Source: JBMNKL01 sp050952225
GTDB lineage: Bacteria > Bacillota > Clostridia > Acetivibrionales > DTU013
DNA: 64,000 bases
Direction of reading: 5' to 3'
Assembly: GCA_050952225.1 (NCBI GenBank)
Contig: JBMNKL010000003.1
Span: 186,001-250,000, forward strand
The notes below the pieces were generated by a model. The model was not told where the DNA came from and did not search any database. It saw only the letters and a program-made list of their open reading frames with translations. Each line of letters begins with the position of its first letter. The stretch's first letter is position 1. Made by a program: the position numbers and the translations under genes. Shown piece after piece: positions 45,348 to 53,712 of the stretch.

Positions 45348-46421
45348 ATGCAACTAAAAAACGATTACACTTATGCAATAGTTGTTCCAACAAGCATGGG
45401 TGTGCGTCTCACGCCCTTAAACCGTCAGCCGGTAAGCACCAGCGACCTGTACGTGATGCGGTCGACGAGCGCCGAATCAAATGTGGTTAATATAGCGGCC
45501 TCGCTTGGCATGCGGGTAAAACTGCTGACGGCGTTTGTCAAGGACAGCGAGATATCCAGGTATATAAAAGGTGAACTGCGAAAGAGGAACATTGAGTTTG
45601 AAGGCCCGGAAATACCGCAGGGAGGACCCTGGGGCTACCGGCACCAGTTCAACATCGCGGACTGCGGATATGGAATGCGCGGACCGCGTGTATTGAACGA
45701 CCGCGCGGGAGAGGTTGGCCGGACGCTTAGCGCCAAGTATTTTGACCTTGACAGGATTTTTGCAAAGGAGGGGGCAGCGATACTGCACTTGTCAGGCCTG
45801 ATAGCCGCGCTTTCCCCCGAGACAAGCAATTTCTGCCTGGAACTCGCCCGCAAGGCAAAGGAGCATGGCACCCTGGTATCTTTCGATCTGAATTACAGGG
45901 CTTCGTTCTGGGTAAACCGTGAACGCGAACTTCGCGATACATTCACCCGGATAGCAGCCATGTCGGATATTCTTCTCGGCAACGAGGAAGACTTCCAGCT
46001 TGCGCTGGGTATAGAGGGTCCTGAAGCAGGCGGAGTCGGTATCGCGAAAAAGATAGATGGTTTTAAGAAAATGATCGGGAAAGTCAAGGCTGAATACCCC
46101 AATGTGTCGGTATTTGCAACAACGCTGAGGGAAGTCCTGAGTGCAAATATGCACCTGTGGGGCGCAATTATGCTGTACAACGATGAATGGCATGTGATCG
46201 AGCCTCGGGAGATTCCCGTGTATGACCGTATCGGCGGGGGAGACAGCTTCGTGGGCGGACTGCTCTACGGAATATTGAAGCGCTGGGAACCTGAAAAGTG
46301 GCCGCAATTCGGATGGGCTACGGGGGCTCTGGTGGTCACCATGGTTGAGGATTACGCATCGCCTGTTGACGAAGCCCAGGTATGGAGTATATACGAAGGC
46401 AATGCCCGCGTGAAGAGGTAA
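45348..46421 (+). CDS. PfkB-family sugar/nucleoside kinase
   Basis: Ribokinase-like kinase of about 357 residues. PfkB motif 2 is GGGDSFVGGLLYGIL with the catalytic Asp, and motif 1 is in the region MRSTSAESNVVNIAASLGM. SFDLNYRASFW and LLGNEEDFQLALG resemble 2-keto-3-deoxygluconate kinases, while the neighbours suggest a nucleoside or ribose substrate. The exact substrate is unresolved. AGAGGAGG precedes ATG 45348. Last gene before a strong terminator. Confidence 0.9.
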   Translation: MQLKNDYTYAIVVPTSMGVRLTPLNRQPVSTSDLYVMRSTSAESNVVNIAASLGMRVKLLTAFVKDSEISRYIKGELRKRNIEFEGPEIPQGGPWGYRHQFNIADCGYGMRGPRVLNDRAGEVGRTLSAKYFDLDRIFAKEGAAILHLSGLIAALSPETSNFCLELARKAKEHGTLVSFDLNYRASFWVNRERELRDTFTRIAAMSDILLGNEEDFQLALGIEGPEAGGVGIAKKIDGFKKMIGKVKAEYPNVSVFATTLREVLSANMHLWGAIMLYNDEWHVIEPREIPVYDRIGGGDSFVGGLLYGILKRWEPEKWPQFGWATGALVVTMVEDYASPVDEAQVWSIYEGNARVKR

Positions 46422-46450
46422 TTGATTTATTTAGATATATAGCGAAAAAT

Positions 46451-46486
46451 ATAGCGCGCTTCTTATCGGAAGCGCGCTATATTTTT
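46451..46486 (+). terminator. rho-independent terminator after PfkB gene
   Basis: Perfect 12-bp stem ATAGCGCGCTTC / GAAGCGCGCTAT (46451-46480) with a 6-base loop, followed by ATTTTTGATTTTT. Confidence 0.92.
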
Positions 46487-46592
46487 GATTTTTATCTCGA
46501 ATATACGCCGGCAGCATACTTAAAAACCTTGATGAAATCACTGGTAAAGGATATGTTCATATTATTATTCCGGGAAAAATCAAAATTTTGTA

Positions 46593-46621
46593 TTGACATT
46601 ATAACATTCGTGTTATATAGT
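46593..46621 (+). promoter_or_regulatory. sigma-A promoter with embedded operator for the GntR-ABC genes
   Basis: TTGACA (46593-46598), 17 bp, TATAGT (46616-46621). The spacer is occupied by the inverted repeat ATAACA-TTCG-TGTTAT (46601-46616), an ideal place for a repressor such as the GntR protein encoded downstream. Confidence 0.65.
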
Positions 46622-46717
46622 TAATTACATGGATAATGAACCAATTAACTAATGAGCTAATTAATTATAACATTATGTGGCACAAAACATGCAAAGATGC
46701 AAGGGGAGGTGCGGGCA

Positions 46718-47083
46718 TTGATTCTTGACTTCAAGGATGATAAACCGATATACCTTCAAGTCGCAGAAAATATTGAAAACGACATTTTAAAGGGCAATCT
46801 TGAAGAAGGAACCCAGGTTCCGTCGACCAACCAGATGGCAGTTATGTATAAGATCAACCCGGCAACCTCGGGGAAGGGGATTAACCAGCTTGTCGACCGC
46901 GGTATCTTGTATAAAAGGAGGGGGATTGGGATGTTTGTCGCACCTGGGGCAAAAGAAAAGATAATAAATGAGCGAAAGAAAGAATTTTATAAAAAGCACA
47001 TCGCTGCCCTGCTGGAGGAGGCAAGGATTCTTGGCATCAGGACGGATGAAATAGCTGATATGATAAGAAAGGAAGGGGGATAA
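46718..47083 (+). CDS. GntR-family regulator, YtrA subfamily
   Basis: 121-residue regulator: a winged HTH (about 8-70, PIYLQVAENIENDILKGNL, VPSTNQMAVMYKINPATSGK) followed by a short dimerisation helix typical of YtrA rather than the ligand-binding domains of FadR or HutC. The start is TTG 46718, eight bases from GGGGAGG; ATG 46697 lies before the SD. It is co-transcribed with the ABC transporter three bases downstream and probably represses the promoter at 46593 by the palindrome in it. Confidence 0.92.
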   Translation: MILDFKDDKPIYLQVAENIENDILKGNLEEGTQVPSTNQMAVMYKINPATSGKGINQLVDRGILYKRRGIGMFVAPGAKEKIINERKKEFYKKHIAALLEEARILGIRTDEIADMIRKEGG

Positions 47084-47086
47084 AAA

Positions 47087-48004
47087 ATGAGCGGCTTTAC
47101 ACTGAAGGCTGGCAATCTAACCAAAAGATACGGAAGCGTTGAGGCGCTGAAGGATTTTTCGGTCAATCTTGAAGGCAATAAAATATACGGACTCTTCGGG
47201 CGCAACGGCGCCGGCAAAACCACTTTCCTGGACATCATCACCTCGAGGATATTCGCCGATGGCGGTGAGGTTTCTATTTTCGGCAAAAATGCCGTGGAGA
47301 ACCAGGAGGTAATGTCAGATATCTGCTATATGCCGGAAAAAAGTTTATTCATAACATCCATGCGTATATCGGAGATTTTGAAATCGGCGGCAGCATTTTA
47401 TGATAAATTTGATATGAGCTATGCGGAGAGCCTGTCAGAGAAGTTCGGCCTTAACCTGAAGAAAAAGTATAAAGCCCTTTCAAGGGGGTACGAGTCGATA
47501 TTGCGCATAGTAATAGGCCTTGCTTCAAAGGCTTCGCTTACCATATTCGACGAGCCCGTCCTGGGACTGGATGCGGCGGCAAGGGACATGTTCTACAGGG
47601 AGCTTCTCAGTGATTATACCGCAAATCCGCGTGCATTTATAATTTCAACCCACCTGGTTGAGGAATCCGCTGAAATATTTGAAGAAGCAATTATTATAAA
47701 AGAAGGCGAACTGGTTACGCACATGGCTGTCGACAAGCTGAAGGACAAAGCCCGGTACGTGTCCGGAAAAGCTTCGGTGGTTGATCAGGCTGTTGCCGGG
47801 TTCAAAGTCGTACACAGCGAAATAATGGGGAATATCAAGGTGTGCGCGGTTTTCGACGACCTGGACGAAGAGCGCCTTGAAAAGATGAGAGGTCAAGGAG
47901 TTGACATATCTCCGGTGTCCGTTCAGAAAATATTCATCCATTTTACCGAAAAAGCGGATAATAGCCGGAGATTGCCGGCAAATGGCAGGGAGGGAATGAA
48001 ATGA
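47087..48004 (+). CDS. ABC transporter ATP-binding protein
   Basis: 305-residue ATPase. Walker A GLFGRNGAGKTT, a signature region LSRGYESILRIVIGLA (an altered LSGGQ), Walker B LTIFDEPVLGLD, and the H-loop ISTHLVEES. The C-terminal extension (about 220-305) ends with a charged tail. It follows the GntR gene by three bases and overlaps the permease start by four (ATGA). YtrA-type operons usually export or sense cell-wall-active peptides. Confidence 0.93.
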   Translation: MSGFTLKAGNLTKRYGSVEALKDFSVNLEGNKIYGLFGRNGAGKTTFLDIITSRIFADGGEVSIFGKNAVENQEVMSDICYMPEKSLFITSMRISEILKSAAAFYDKFDMSYAESLSEKFGLNLKKKYKALSRGYESILRIVIGLASKASLTIFDEPVLGLDAAARDMFYRELLSDYTANPRAFIISTHLVEESAEIFEEAIIIKEGELVTHMAVDKLKDKARYVSGKASVVDQAVAGFKVVHSEIMGNIKVCAVFDDLDEERLEKMRGQGVDISPVSVQKIFIHFTEKADNSRRLPANGREGMK

Positions 48005-48735
48005 ACAGGTTAAGAAAGTGTGTGACTATTTCAGGAAGAAGTATGATAAGAAGTTCGCTGGCTTTTACGCTGATTTATTTGCTGGGTTACGCCGTATTGG
48101 TGTCTGCGATTTTGATAATCAAAAATAATGAATCGGCAGTGTATTTTAATTCGGGATATGACATTGGCGCTGCTATCTTCGCGTTTGTTTATGTAACCAG
48201 CAGTTACAAGGAAATAAACAACTTTCTCCTGATGTTTGGAAACACAAGGAGAACGATATTCCAGTCGAAGGTGGTTGTAAATATCGCGATGTGCGTGATT
48301 TTAGCGTTCATGTCATTTCTTTTCATCGGAATTGACAGTGTCCAGTCAGGTGTTTTATCGCCGGGGCCCAAATTATTCCGAAGCAGTACGAACGCCATTT
48401 ATCCCGGCGCTGGCATTGCATCTGAATTCATATTTACCTTAGCCTTATATATACTGGTAACGTCATTTGCAATGGTTTACGGCTCGCTTGTCTACAAGCT
48501 GGGAAAACTGTTCATTGTCACCTTTTGGATATGCTTCGGCATGGCTTTTGTTTTACTGCCGGTAATAGTCGATATCTATGGGATTGGTGATACATTGGCA
48601 ATGATAATTATTATGTACCTGTGCATTTATATGCCCAACGGCATATTCCTGGCATCGGCGAATTTTATCATAACGGCGCTGGTACTGTACGGCTTTGCAT
48701 ACCTGGTGGCGAGACGCCAGCCGCAGGTGGTGTGA
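48001..48735 (+). CDS. ABC transporter permease (ABC-2-like membrane protein)
   Basis: 244 residues with six predicted helices, beginning LAFTLIYLLGYAVLVSAILI, and short loops. It lacks the large extracellular domain of many exporters. ATG 48001 overlaps the ATPase stop. It would form the membrane channel with the ATPase before it. Substrate unknown; the stretch 48736-48936 to the next gene shows nothing distinct. Confidence 0.85.
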   Translation: MNRLRKCVTISGRSMIRSSLAFTLIYLLGYAVLVSAILIIKNNESAVYFNSGYDIGAAIFAFVYVTSSYKEINNFLLMFGNTRRTIFQSKVVVNIAMCVILAFMSFLFIGIDSVQSGVLSPGPKLFRSSTNAIYPGAGIASEFIFTLALYILVTSFAMVYGSLVYKLGKLFIVTFWICFGMAFVLLPVIVDIYGIGDTLAMIIIMYLCIYMPNGIFLASANFIITALVLYGFAYLVARRQPQVV

Positions 48736-48936
48736 AGCTGCTAACTGGCGGCCTTGAAGTATTGTTCTCTTCTGCCTGGCACATGAATACGGCATGCCGT
48801 TATCTGCCACGGGGAACACATGCGTCTCATGCTGACAGATGCAGAATACGTTTCATACTACCCGGGCTGCCGCTTGTTGCTCAAATTGCGCTGCAGCCCG
48901 ATCCCTGTTTACAATACCCTTTACCTTGAAAGGACG

Positions 48937-49800
48937 TTAAAACATACTTAGTTGATTGCCGGCTTTTGGGAAATCATGCAGATATTCAAAAATTTGACCC
49001 GCGTCGTGTACCACGCCACGGGCGCTGCATTCGGAATGAAATATTTCCATAAGCCTGTTGTTGTTATCACTTGTGCATTCGTAAGCTAAACCGAATCGAC
49101 AGACGTATTTCTGCCTGATACCGGGAAAATGGCGTTCGAGTGCGGCATAGAAGTACTCACGGCTGCCCTCGCGCATGGTTGTGCCGATGCCGAAGCATAT
49201 AATGCCTTTTACACCCGCGTCAAAGCAATATTGCAAAATACCGCGCAGGTTTTCCTCGGTGTCGTTGATAAACGGCAGGATCGGAGAAAGCCAAACAACA
49301 GTCGGAATACCATTTTCACGCATTATTTTAAGCGTTTCAAAGCGTTCGCGGGTGGTCGATACATTCGGCTCGATAATACGGCAGAGATTTTCATCGTACG
49401 TGGTAAGAGTCATCTGAACCACACATTTGGATCTGCGGTTTATGCTTTTCAGCAAATCAAGGTCACGCAGTATCCGGCTTGACTTAGTTTGTATCGCAAG
49501 TCCGAAACCATAACGGTCAATTATTTCGAGGCACTTTCGCGTCAGGCCGAGTTCCTCTTCACAATGCATATACGGATCGCACATTGAGCCCGTTGCTATA
49601 ATGCACTTTTTTCGTTTGCGCCTTAGAGCGTTTTCAAGCAGTTCCGGCGCGTTCCGCTTCACCTCTATATCCTCAAAATCATGCCTCATCTGGTAACACG
49701 CCGACCGGCTGTCACAGTATATACAACCGTGTGAACAGCCGCGATATATATTCATTCCGTTTTTTGCGGACAGAATTCTCTTTGCATTGACAAAATGCAT
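48937..49800 (-). CDS. SPL-type radical SAM protein (COG1533-like)
   Basis: 287 residues. The cluster motif lies at the N-terminus: GCSHGCIYC (Cys22, Cys26, Cys29). It continues with YCDSRSACYQM, TGSMCDPYMHCEEELGLTR (SAM-binding GSxCDPY) and AIQTKSSRILRDLDLL. This is the small radical SAM family related to spore photoproduct lyase SplB, but it lacks the larger SplB C-terminal domain, so photoproduct repair is not proven. ATG 49800 follows GGAGG (reading CTCCGGAGG upstream on the minus strand). It stands alone before the large non-coding region. Confidence 0.85.
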   Translation of the reverse strand: MHFVNAKRILSAKNGMNIYRGCSHGCIYCDSRSACYQMRHDFEDIEVKRNAPELLENALRRKRKKCIIATGSMCDPYMHCEEELGLTRKCLEIIDRYGFGLAIQTKSSRILRDLDLLKSINRRSKCVVQMTLTTYDENLCRIIEPNVSTTRERFETLKIMRENGIPTVVWLSPILPFINDTEENLRGILQYCFDAGVKGIICFGIGTTMREGSREYFYAALERHFPGIRQKYVCRFGLAYECTSDNNNRLMEIFHSECSARGVVHDAGQIFEYLHDFPKAGNQLSMF

Positions 49801-50080
49801 TTCACATTCCTCCGGAGCTCAGGGCTGGCGCATAATGTCCTCAAGTAATTGCTCTTTATGCCTGAAGTTATTGTACCATAGTTTGTTGACGATAGTATGT
49901 CAGGTTATGCTCAAAATGGTTGAGAAGATACCAGATTGACATATTACGGTAAGGTATATTATGAACATGAAAATAGCTGATTGAAATTTAAATACAAGAT
50001 AAAAAAATGCTTCGTAAATAACAATATAAGCAAATTAATGCTAAATCAAAGTCTTGAGGGGGATAAAAACAGTCATGTTA

Positions 50081-50093
50081 TATATTAGCAATA
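50081..50093 (+). repeat. 13-bp direct repeat, left copy
   Basis: TATATTAGCAATA, identical to 50723-50735. The two copies flank the element at 50094-50722, as a target duplication would. Stretches of 13 identical bases 630 bp apart are unlikely by chance, though AT-rich. Confidence 0.7.
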
Positions 50094-50099
50094 GGTCAA

Positions 50100-50681
50100 T
50101 TGAAAAGGTAAATTCCACTTTGCAAAAGTAAATTCCACATAGGCTGCAGTTTCAGATTGAATCAGCGTTTTGACCAGTTTCAAATTAGTTTATTTAAACA
50201 TATTTTTAGTGCTTTATATGCAATAATAGGTTAAAATATAGGATAGAGAAGCAAAGCCAGTCAATTTTCGGGTATAACAAACCAGAGGTGTGAAAATTAT
50301 CTAACTTTTTGCAAGAGTAATTTCCACCCTGTTTGTATTCCATTTATGTAGTAACCACTATAGATATATAATAGATTTTTGAAACATAATTTACAAGCTT
50401 CCAGTTTTCGCATGTGGATTAAAAATATAATCTTGGGACTCTGTCCCAAACCCTGTCCTCGCCGGAAGCTAGCCGGTCTGTCATAAAAACAGACCGGGGA
50501 ACACAAGGATATATGTGCGATGGATGTAAAGGGTCTTCGGCTTCGCCTACGATGAACGGGCAAAAGCTGCCCGCCCTTTACACCCCCCGAGTGTCGTGGA
50601 CGGATAACAACAGAGTGCTGATTTTTGCAGAAGTAACTTCCACTCTCCTAATTTCTCTTGATTTGCAAAACTAACTTCCAC
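50100..50681 (+). repeat. five iterated copies of a 20-bp motif (TTTGCAAAAGTAAnTTCCAC)
   Basis: Copies at 50100-50118 (partial), 50119-50138, 50306-50327, 50622-50643 and 50661-50681, all on the + strand. Two are adjacent on the left, one is in the middle and two are near the right end. The motif is well conserved (GCARAAGTAA and TTCCAC), with AT-rich separators. These are not CRISPR: spacing is irregular and there are too few units. Confidence 0.75.
50473..50581 (+). other. structured GC-rich core (two strong hairpins)
   Basis: CCGGTCTGT-CATAAAA-ACAGACCGG (50473-50497) is a perfect 9-bp hairpin. GTAAAGGG (50526-50533) pairs with CCCTTTAC (50574-50581) around an inner CGGGCA-AAAGC-TGCCCG hairpin (50557-50573). 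Both lie in a GC-rich patch inside AT-rich surroundings. It could be an RNA or the folded internal part of the element. Confidence 0.5.
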
Positions 50682-50722
50682 TGCTTATGAAATTGGGGTC
50701 GAAATAACTTTTTCAATTAACG

Positions 50723-50735
50723 TATATTAGCAATA
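50723..50735 (+). repeat. 13-bp direct repeat, right copy
   Basis: TATATTAGCAATA, identical to 50081-50093; see the element between them. Confidence 0.7.
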
Positions 50736-50759
50736 AACACACCCTGGCTCAAATGCGTA

Positions 50760-50788
50760 TTGACAAGTGAATAAATAAGTATTAACAT
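50760..50788 (+). promoter_or_regulatory. promoter of tRNA-Thr
   Basis: TTGACA (50760-50765), 17 bp, TAACAT (50783-50788), 63 bp before the tRNA gene. Confidence 0.6.
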
Positions 50789-50851
50789 ATTCCATGTACC
50801 GTTTGCGGACCGGGTTCAGCCGATAGTGCGGCTTTATTAATAAGATTGCAT

Positions 50852-50928
50852 GCTGGAGTAGCTCAGCCGGTAGAGCAGCTGATTCGTAATCAGCAGGTTC
50901 GTGGGTTCAAATCCCATCTCCAGCTCCA
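50852..50928 (+). tRNA. tRNA-Thr (anticodon CGU)
   Basis: Complete cloverleaf. Acceptor arm GCTGGAG/CTCCAGC, D arm GCTC/GAGC, anticodon stem GCTGA/TCAGC with loop TTCGTAA (CGT at 50885-50887, reading ACG codons), T arm GTGGG-TTCAAAT-CCCAT, discriminator T and encoded CCA. It is 77 bases with CCA. Confidence 0.97.
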
Positions 50929-50937
50929 GAAGACATA

Positions 50938-50973
50938 ATCCTTAGAATCTTAACGGTTCTAAGGATTTGTTAT
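50938..50973 (+). terminator. terminator after tRNA-Thr
   Basis: 10-bp stem ATCCTTAGAA / TTCTAAGGAT (50938-50966) with a 9-base loop, followed by TTGTTATG. It lies just after the tRNA and at the 3' end of the AraC gene on the other strand. Confidence 0.75.
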
Positions 50974-51842
50974 GCCAGGTCCTTTCTTGTTAATTTTAAA
51001 AATTCTTTGGGTGTTATGCCGTATTCCATTTTAAATGCCCGGAAGAAATTGGAGTAGTCGCCGAAACCGCTTTCCATGTAAACTTCTTTTATTGGCATGT
51101 TTTGAAGGATTAATTGTTTTGCAAGTATCAGCCTTTTTTGGAGTATGTAGCGGTAAACAGTGGTTCCGACATATCGTTTAAATTCGCGAAGCAGATGATA
51201 CTTGCTGATATGAAATTTTGAAGCGATAGCATCCAATGTCAGGGGGCTTGAAATATTCTCAGAAATATAAATCATTACCGAGCGGATTAAGTCATCCGTA
51301 ACAATGTCTTTAATATCCGTTGCGGGAGTATCCAGCATGTCGCGGTTAATTTCTATCATTATCTGCTGGATTAAGTTTCTGTAATATATATCGCTCGCAA
51401 AGCCGTTGTAATCCGTTTCAACCAGCAAATTTGACAGGCAGCGATGTATTTTCCCGGTAACGGCTGCCGAACGGACCAGGTTGGTATGGAAGGCTCCGGT
51501 TTTTTTAAAACAGCATGAAAGGTCTGTTTCATTGCTTCCAAGCTCTTTGAGAAACTGGGGTTTTATCCATAATACTATGCGTTCGTAGGCAATGGATTTA
51601 TTATGCACATTAAGCTGATGGAGCTCATCCGTGTTTACCAGTATTATGTCGCCAGGGCTTAAGATATATGAACGGCCTTCAATCATATAGGTCGCTTTTC
51701 CGGATAAGAGCAGATATACTTCATAAAAATCATGATGATGAAGCTCAACCTCGCTTAAGTCCAAATCCTTGTAATGGAACACCTCGTATTCGTTTTTAAG
51801 CATGTATTGACGGGTCTGGTAACTTTGCCACGTATCTCTCAT
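50970..51842 (-). CDS. AraC-family transcriptional regulator with cupin sensor domain
   Basis: About 290 residues. The N-terminal AraC_binding cupin (LHHHDFYEVYLLLSGKATYM, SPGDIILVNTDELHQL) carries the HHHDFYE and HQL metal/sugar motifs. The C-terminal AraC HTH pair reads LTLDAIASKFHISKYHLL and GFGDYSNFFRAFKMEYGITP. The frame is open to 51968, but the cupin starts near ATG 51842, whose SD is weak, so I choose it and regard the start as uncertain. No target gene is obvious; the neighbours are the tRNA and the HAD phosphatase gene. Confidence 0.88.
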   Translation of the reverse strand: MRDTWQSYQTRQYMLKNEYEVFHYKDLDLSEVELHHHDFYEVYLLLSGKATYMIEGRSYILSPGDIILVNTDELHQLNVHNKSIAYERIVLWIKPQFLKELGSNETDLSCCFKKTGAFHTNLVRSAAVTGKIHRCLSNLLVETDYNGFASDIYYRNLIQQIMIEINRDMLDTPATDIKDIVTDDLIRSVMIYISENISSPLTLDAIASKFHISKYHLLREFKRYVGTTVYRYILQKRLILAKQLILQNMPIKEVYMESGFGDYSNFFRAFKMEYGITPKEFLKLTRKDLA

Positions 51843-52124
51843 GATTATCACACTACAAATTATATTAATTATATAATAAAGCAATTTTTGCAAGTAATCA
51901 AGCGATGCCGGGTTACCTGACGGGTATTCATCATGGGTTCCGCGTTCAAGTTTCACCAGGTCAAACACCCTGCAGCCATTTCCTCACATAATCTTAAGTT
52001 TGCGCTATGCCGCCCCGATAGCGGCTCCTCAGCAATTAAGCCAATGTTATGTTGCATATTATCTTTTCATACATTATAATCTCTTATATTATTCCAAAAA
52101 GATTATCCGGGAGATAGGAATACA

Positions 52125-52847
52125 ATGAATAATACCGAATATATTTTTTTTGATTGCATGGAAACCCTGGTAGACTTGAATAAGCTTCCGACATTGATGG
52201 ATTATGCGGCCTGGGCTTATGACGGGTCGGGAGTGGAAAATCTATGGGAAGATTTTGATGAATTTTTCAGGTATTATTTGCTCGCGAAGGAGGAACTCGC
52301 GGCAAAACTCCCGGAACACGCGGATTATGATATAAAAGAACGTTTTTTACACCTTGTGCGATTGAGCCTGCCGGGTATGCCGTGTGAAATCATGGATACA
52401 ACAGCCGTAACACTTTTTGAAAACTATTGGCGCAATTATAAGGCCGGGTGCTATGTAAAGGAAGATGTGCGCATGATACTTCCGTTACTGAAAAAGCATT
52501 ATAAAATGGGTGTTGTATCGAACTTCATGGTACCGGGCGGTATTGAAGAATTGCTTGAAAGACTTGAATTGAGAGACTACTTTGAATTCGTGGTAACATC
52601 GGTGGCCGAGGGATGGAGAAAACCGCATAAGGCAATTTATCAAAGAGCCCTCGAGCTTGCCGGCACTTCCCCTGGGCAGGTCGTTTTTGTTGGCGACGAT
52701 TATATCAATGATTATTCCGCGACTAAAGGTATGGGTATGAATGCAATTTTACTGGACCGTTACAACAGGCGTACCGAATTGACAGACAGGGTCGGGAATT
52801 TTTATGAACTGCTGGAAGTGCTCACGGACGAAAACTTCGATTTATAG
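52125..52847 (+). CDS. HAD-superfamily hydrolase (haloacid-dehalogenase-like)
   Basis: 240 residues. Motif I is FFDCMETLVD, with Met where phosphatases have the second Asp; this variant is seen in dehalogenase-like members. Motif II is VVSNF, motif III has the Lys (EGWRKPHKAIYQRALEL) and motif IV is VFVGDDYINDYSATKGMGM. The cap domain covers about 15-105. Substrate unknown. ATG 52125 has GGGAG upstream. Its stop is 11 bases before the aminotransferase start, suggesting an operon. Confidence 0.85.
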   Translation: MNNTEYIFFDCMETLVDLNKLPTLMDYAAWAYDGSGVENLWEDFDEFFRYYLLAKEELAAKLPEHADYDIKERFLHLVRLSLPGMPCEIMDTTAVTLFENYWRNYKAGCYVKEDVRMILPLLKKHYKMGVVSNFMVPGGIEELLERLELRDYFEFVVTSVAEGWRKPHKAIYQRALELAGTSPGQVVFVGDDYINDYSATKGMGMNAILLDRYNRRTELTDRVGNFYELLEVLTDENFDL

Positions 52848-52857
52848 CGGAAAGAGG

Positions 52858-53712
52858 ATGATAAATAACATGGAAGATAGCGTGGCGAGATATTACATTG
52901 TGAACGATACGGTGCAGGATGCCTCGGAAAACCCGGCATATCCGGATATTACCAGTGATGCGGTATATGAGGTTATCAGGATTATTAATGGAGTGCCATT
53001 GTTTTTTGAAGATCATTATGAGCGTATGAAGGAGTCGCTTGAAGCAATCGGAAGGTCTCTTAAAATAGCGCCGGACCGGTTGAAACAGGATATAGGGAGA
53101 TTACTGGAAGCAAACCTGGCCGATAATTGCAACGTAAAGATAATAATATGCAGCGGTAACGGCAACAACAGCATATGCGGATGCCAAACGCGCCTTGCAT
53201 ATATAAGCAAAAGTTATTACCCGCCAAAAGAAGTAGCTGATGAAGGCGTCAAAACAGGACTTCTCCGGATGGAGAGGCGTAATCCCAATGTAAAGCTTGT
53301 TGATAAAGATTATAAAAATGCAGTAAGCAGGAGAATCAGGGAAGGCGGCTTTTTCGAAGTCATTTTAGTGGATAGCGGCGGGCGGATAACAGAGGGCAGC
53401 AAATCCAACGTATTTTTTGTAAGGGACGGCACCATATTGACTGCGCCCGGCTGGTCCGTGCTAAAAGGTATTACGCGCAAGTATGTTATAGAGGCTTGTA
53501 AAAGTGCGGGTTATGAAGTTGCTGAGAGATTTATGAAGGCCGATGAAATAAACGAGGCGGAAGGCGCGTTTTTATCCGGCACTTCAATTAACGTGCTTCC
53601 TGTCAAATCCATTGACAACCTGATATTGGACTCTTCAGCAAACCCTGTCGTCGATTCAGTCAGGCGGGAGTACGAAAAACTGCTTGAGGAGTATATCAGG
53701 AGTCAGGCCTGA
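52858..53712 (+). CDS. class IV PLP aminotransferase (branched-chain/D-amino acid aminotransferase or ADC lyase-like)
   Basis: About 284 residues, fold type IV. Signatures: AVYEVIRIINGVPLFFEDHYERM, LVDKDYKNAVSRRIREGG with the PLP Lys, VDSGGRITEGSKSNVFFV and the C-terminal LSGTSINVLPV. The exact substrate (branched-chain amino acids, D-Ala, or aminodeoxychorismate) cannot be separated here. The start is ATG 52858 or 52870; the former is preferred for the GGAA at proper distance. A hairpin without T-run follows (CCGCGCCAT/ATGGTGCGG, 53732-53755), not a convincing terminator. Confidence 0.87.
   Translation: MINNMEDSVARYYIVNDTVQDASENPAYPDITSDAVYEVIRIINGVPLFFEDHYERMKESLEAIGRSLKIAPDRLKQDIGRLLEANLADNCNVKIIICSGNGNNSICGCQTRLAYISKSYYPPKEVADEGVKTGLLRMERRNPNVKLVDKDYKNAVSRRIREGGFFEVILVDSGGRITEGSKSNVFFVRDGTILTAPGWSVLKGITRKYVIEACKSAGYEVAERFMKADEINEAEGAFLSGTSINVLPVKSIDNLILDSSANPVVDSVRREYEKLLEEYIRSQA

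Larger units (their letters stand above)
50094..50722. mobile_element. 629-bp non-coding element resembling an IS21-type remnant or MITE
   Basis: The left end reads GGTCAATTGAAAAGGTAAAT and the right end, read inwards on the minus strand, CGTTAATTGAAAAAGTTATT: 19 of the first 25 bases match as terminal inverted repeats. Both ends are flanked by the 13-bp repeat TATATTAGCAATA. Inside are five same-direction copies of TTTGCAAAAGTAAnTTCCAC and an inverted, degenerate one at the right end, plus a GC-rich hairpin core (about 50435-50610). No credible gene is present; the longest frame (50297-50563, minus) lacks SD and similarity. Iterated end motifs are known for IS21 elements, so I infer a deletion derivative or non-autonomous relative. 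No transposase is in the window. Confidence 0.55.

Noticed and set aside
50297..50563. 88-codon frame on the minus strand in the repeat element
   Set aside because: No SD, low-complexity composition, and it crosses the hairpin core and an iterated repeat; probably chance.
50100..50681. CRISPR array
   Set aside because: Only five 20-bp copies with irregular spacing (0 to about 295 bases) and no cas genes.
50852..50928. tRNA-Thr as integration site for the neighbouring element
   Set aside because: The element ends 129 bp before the tRNA, and no copy of the tRNA 3' end is seen elsewhere in the window.
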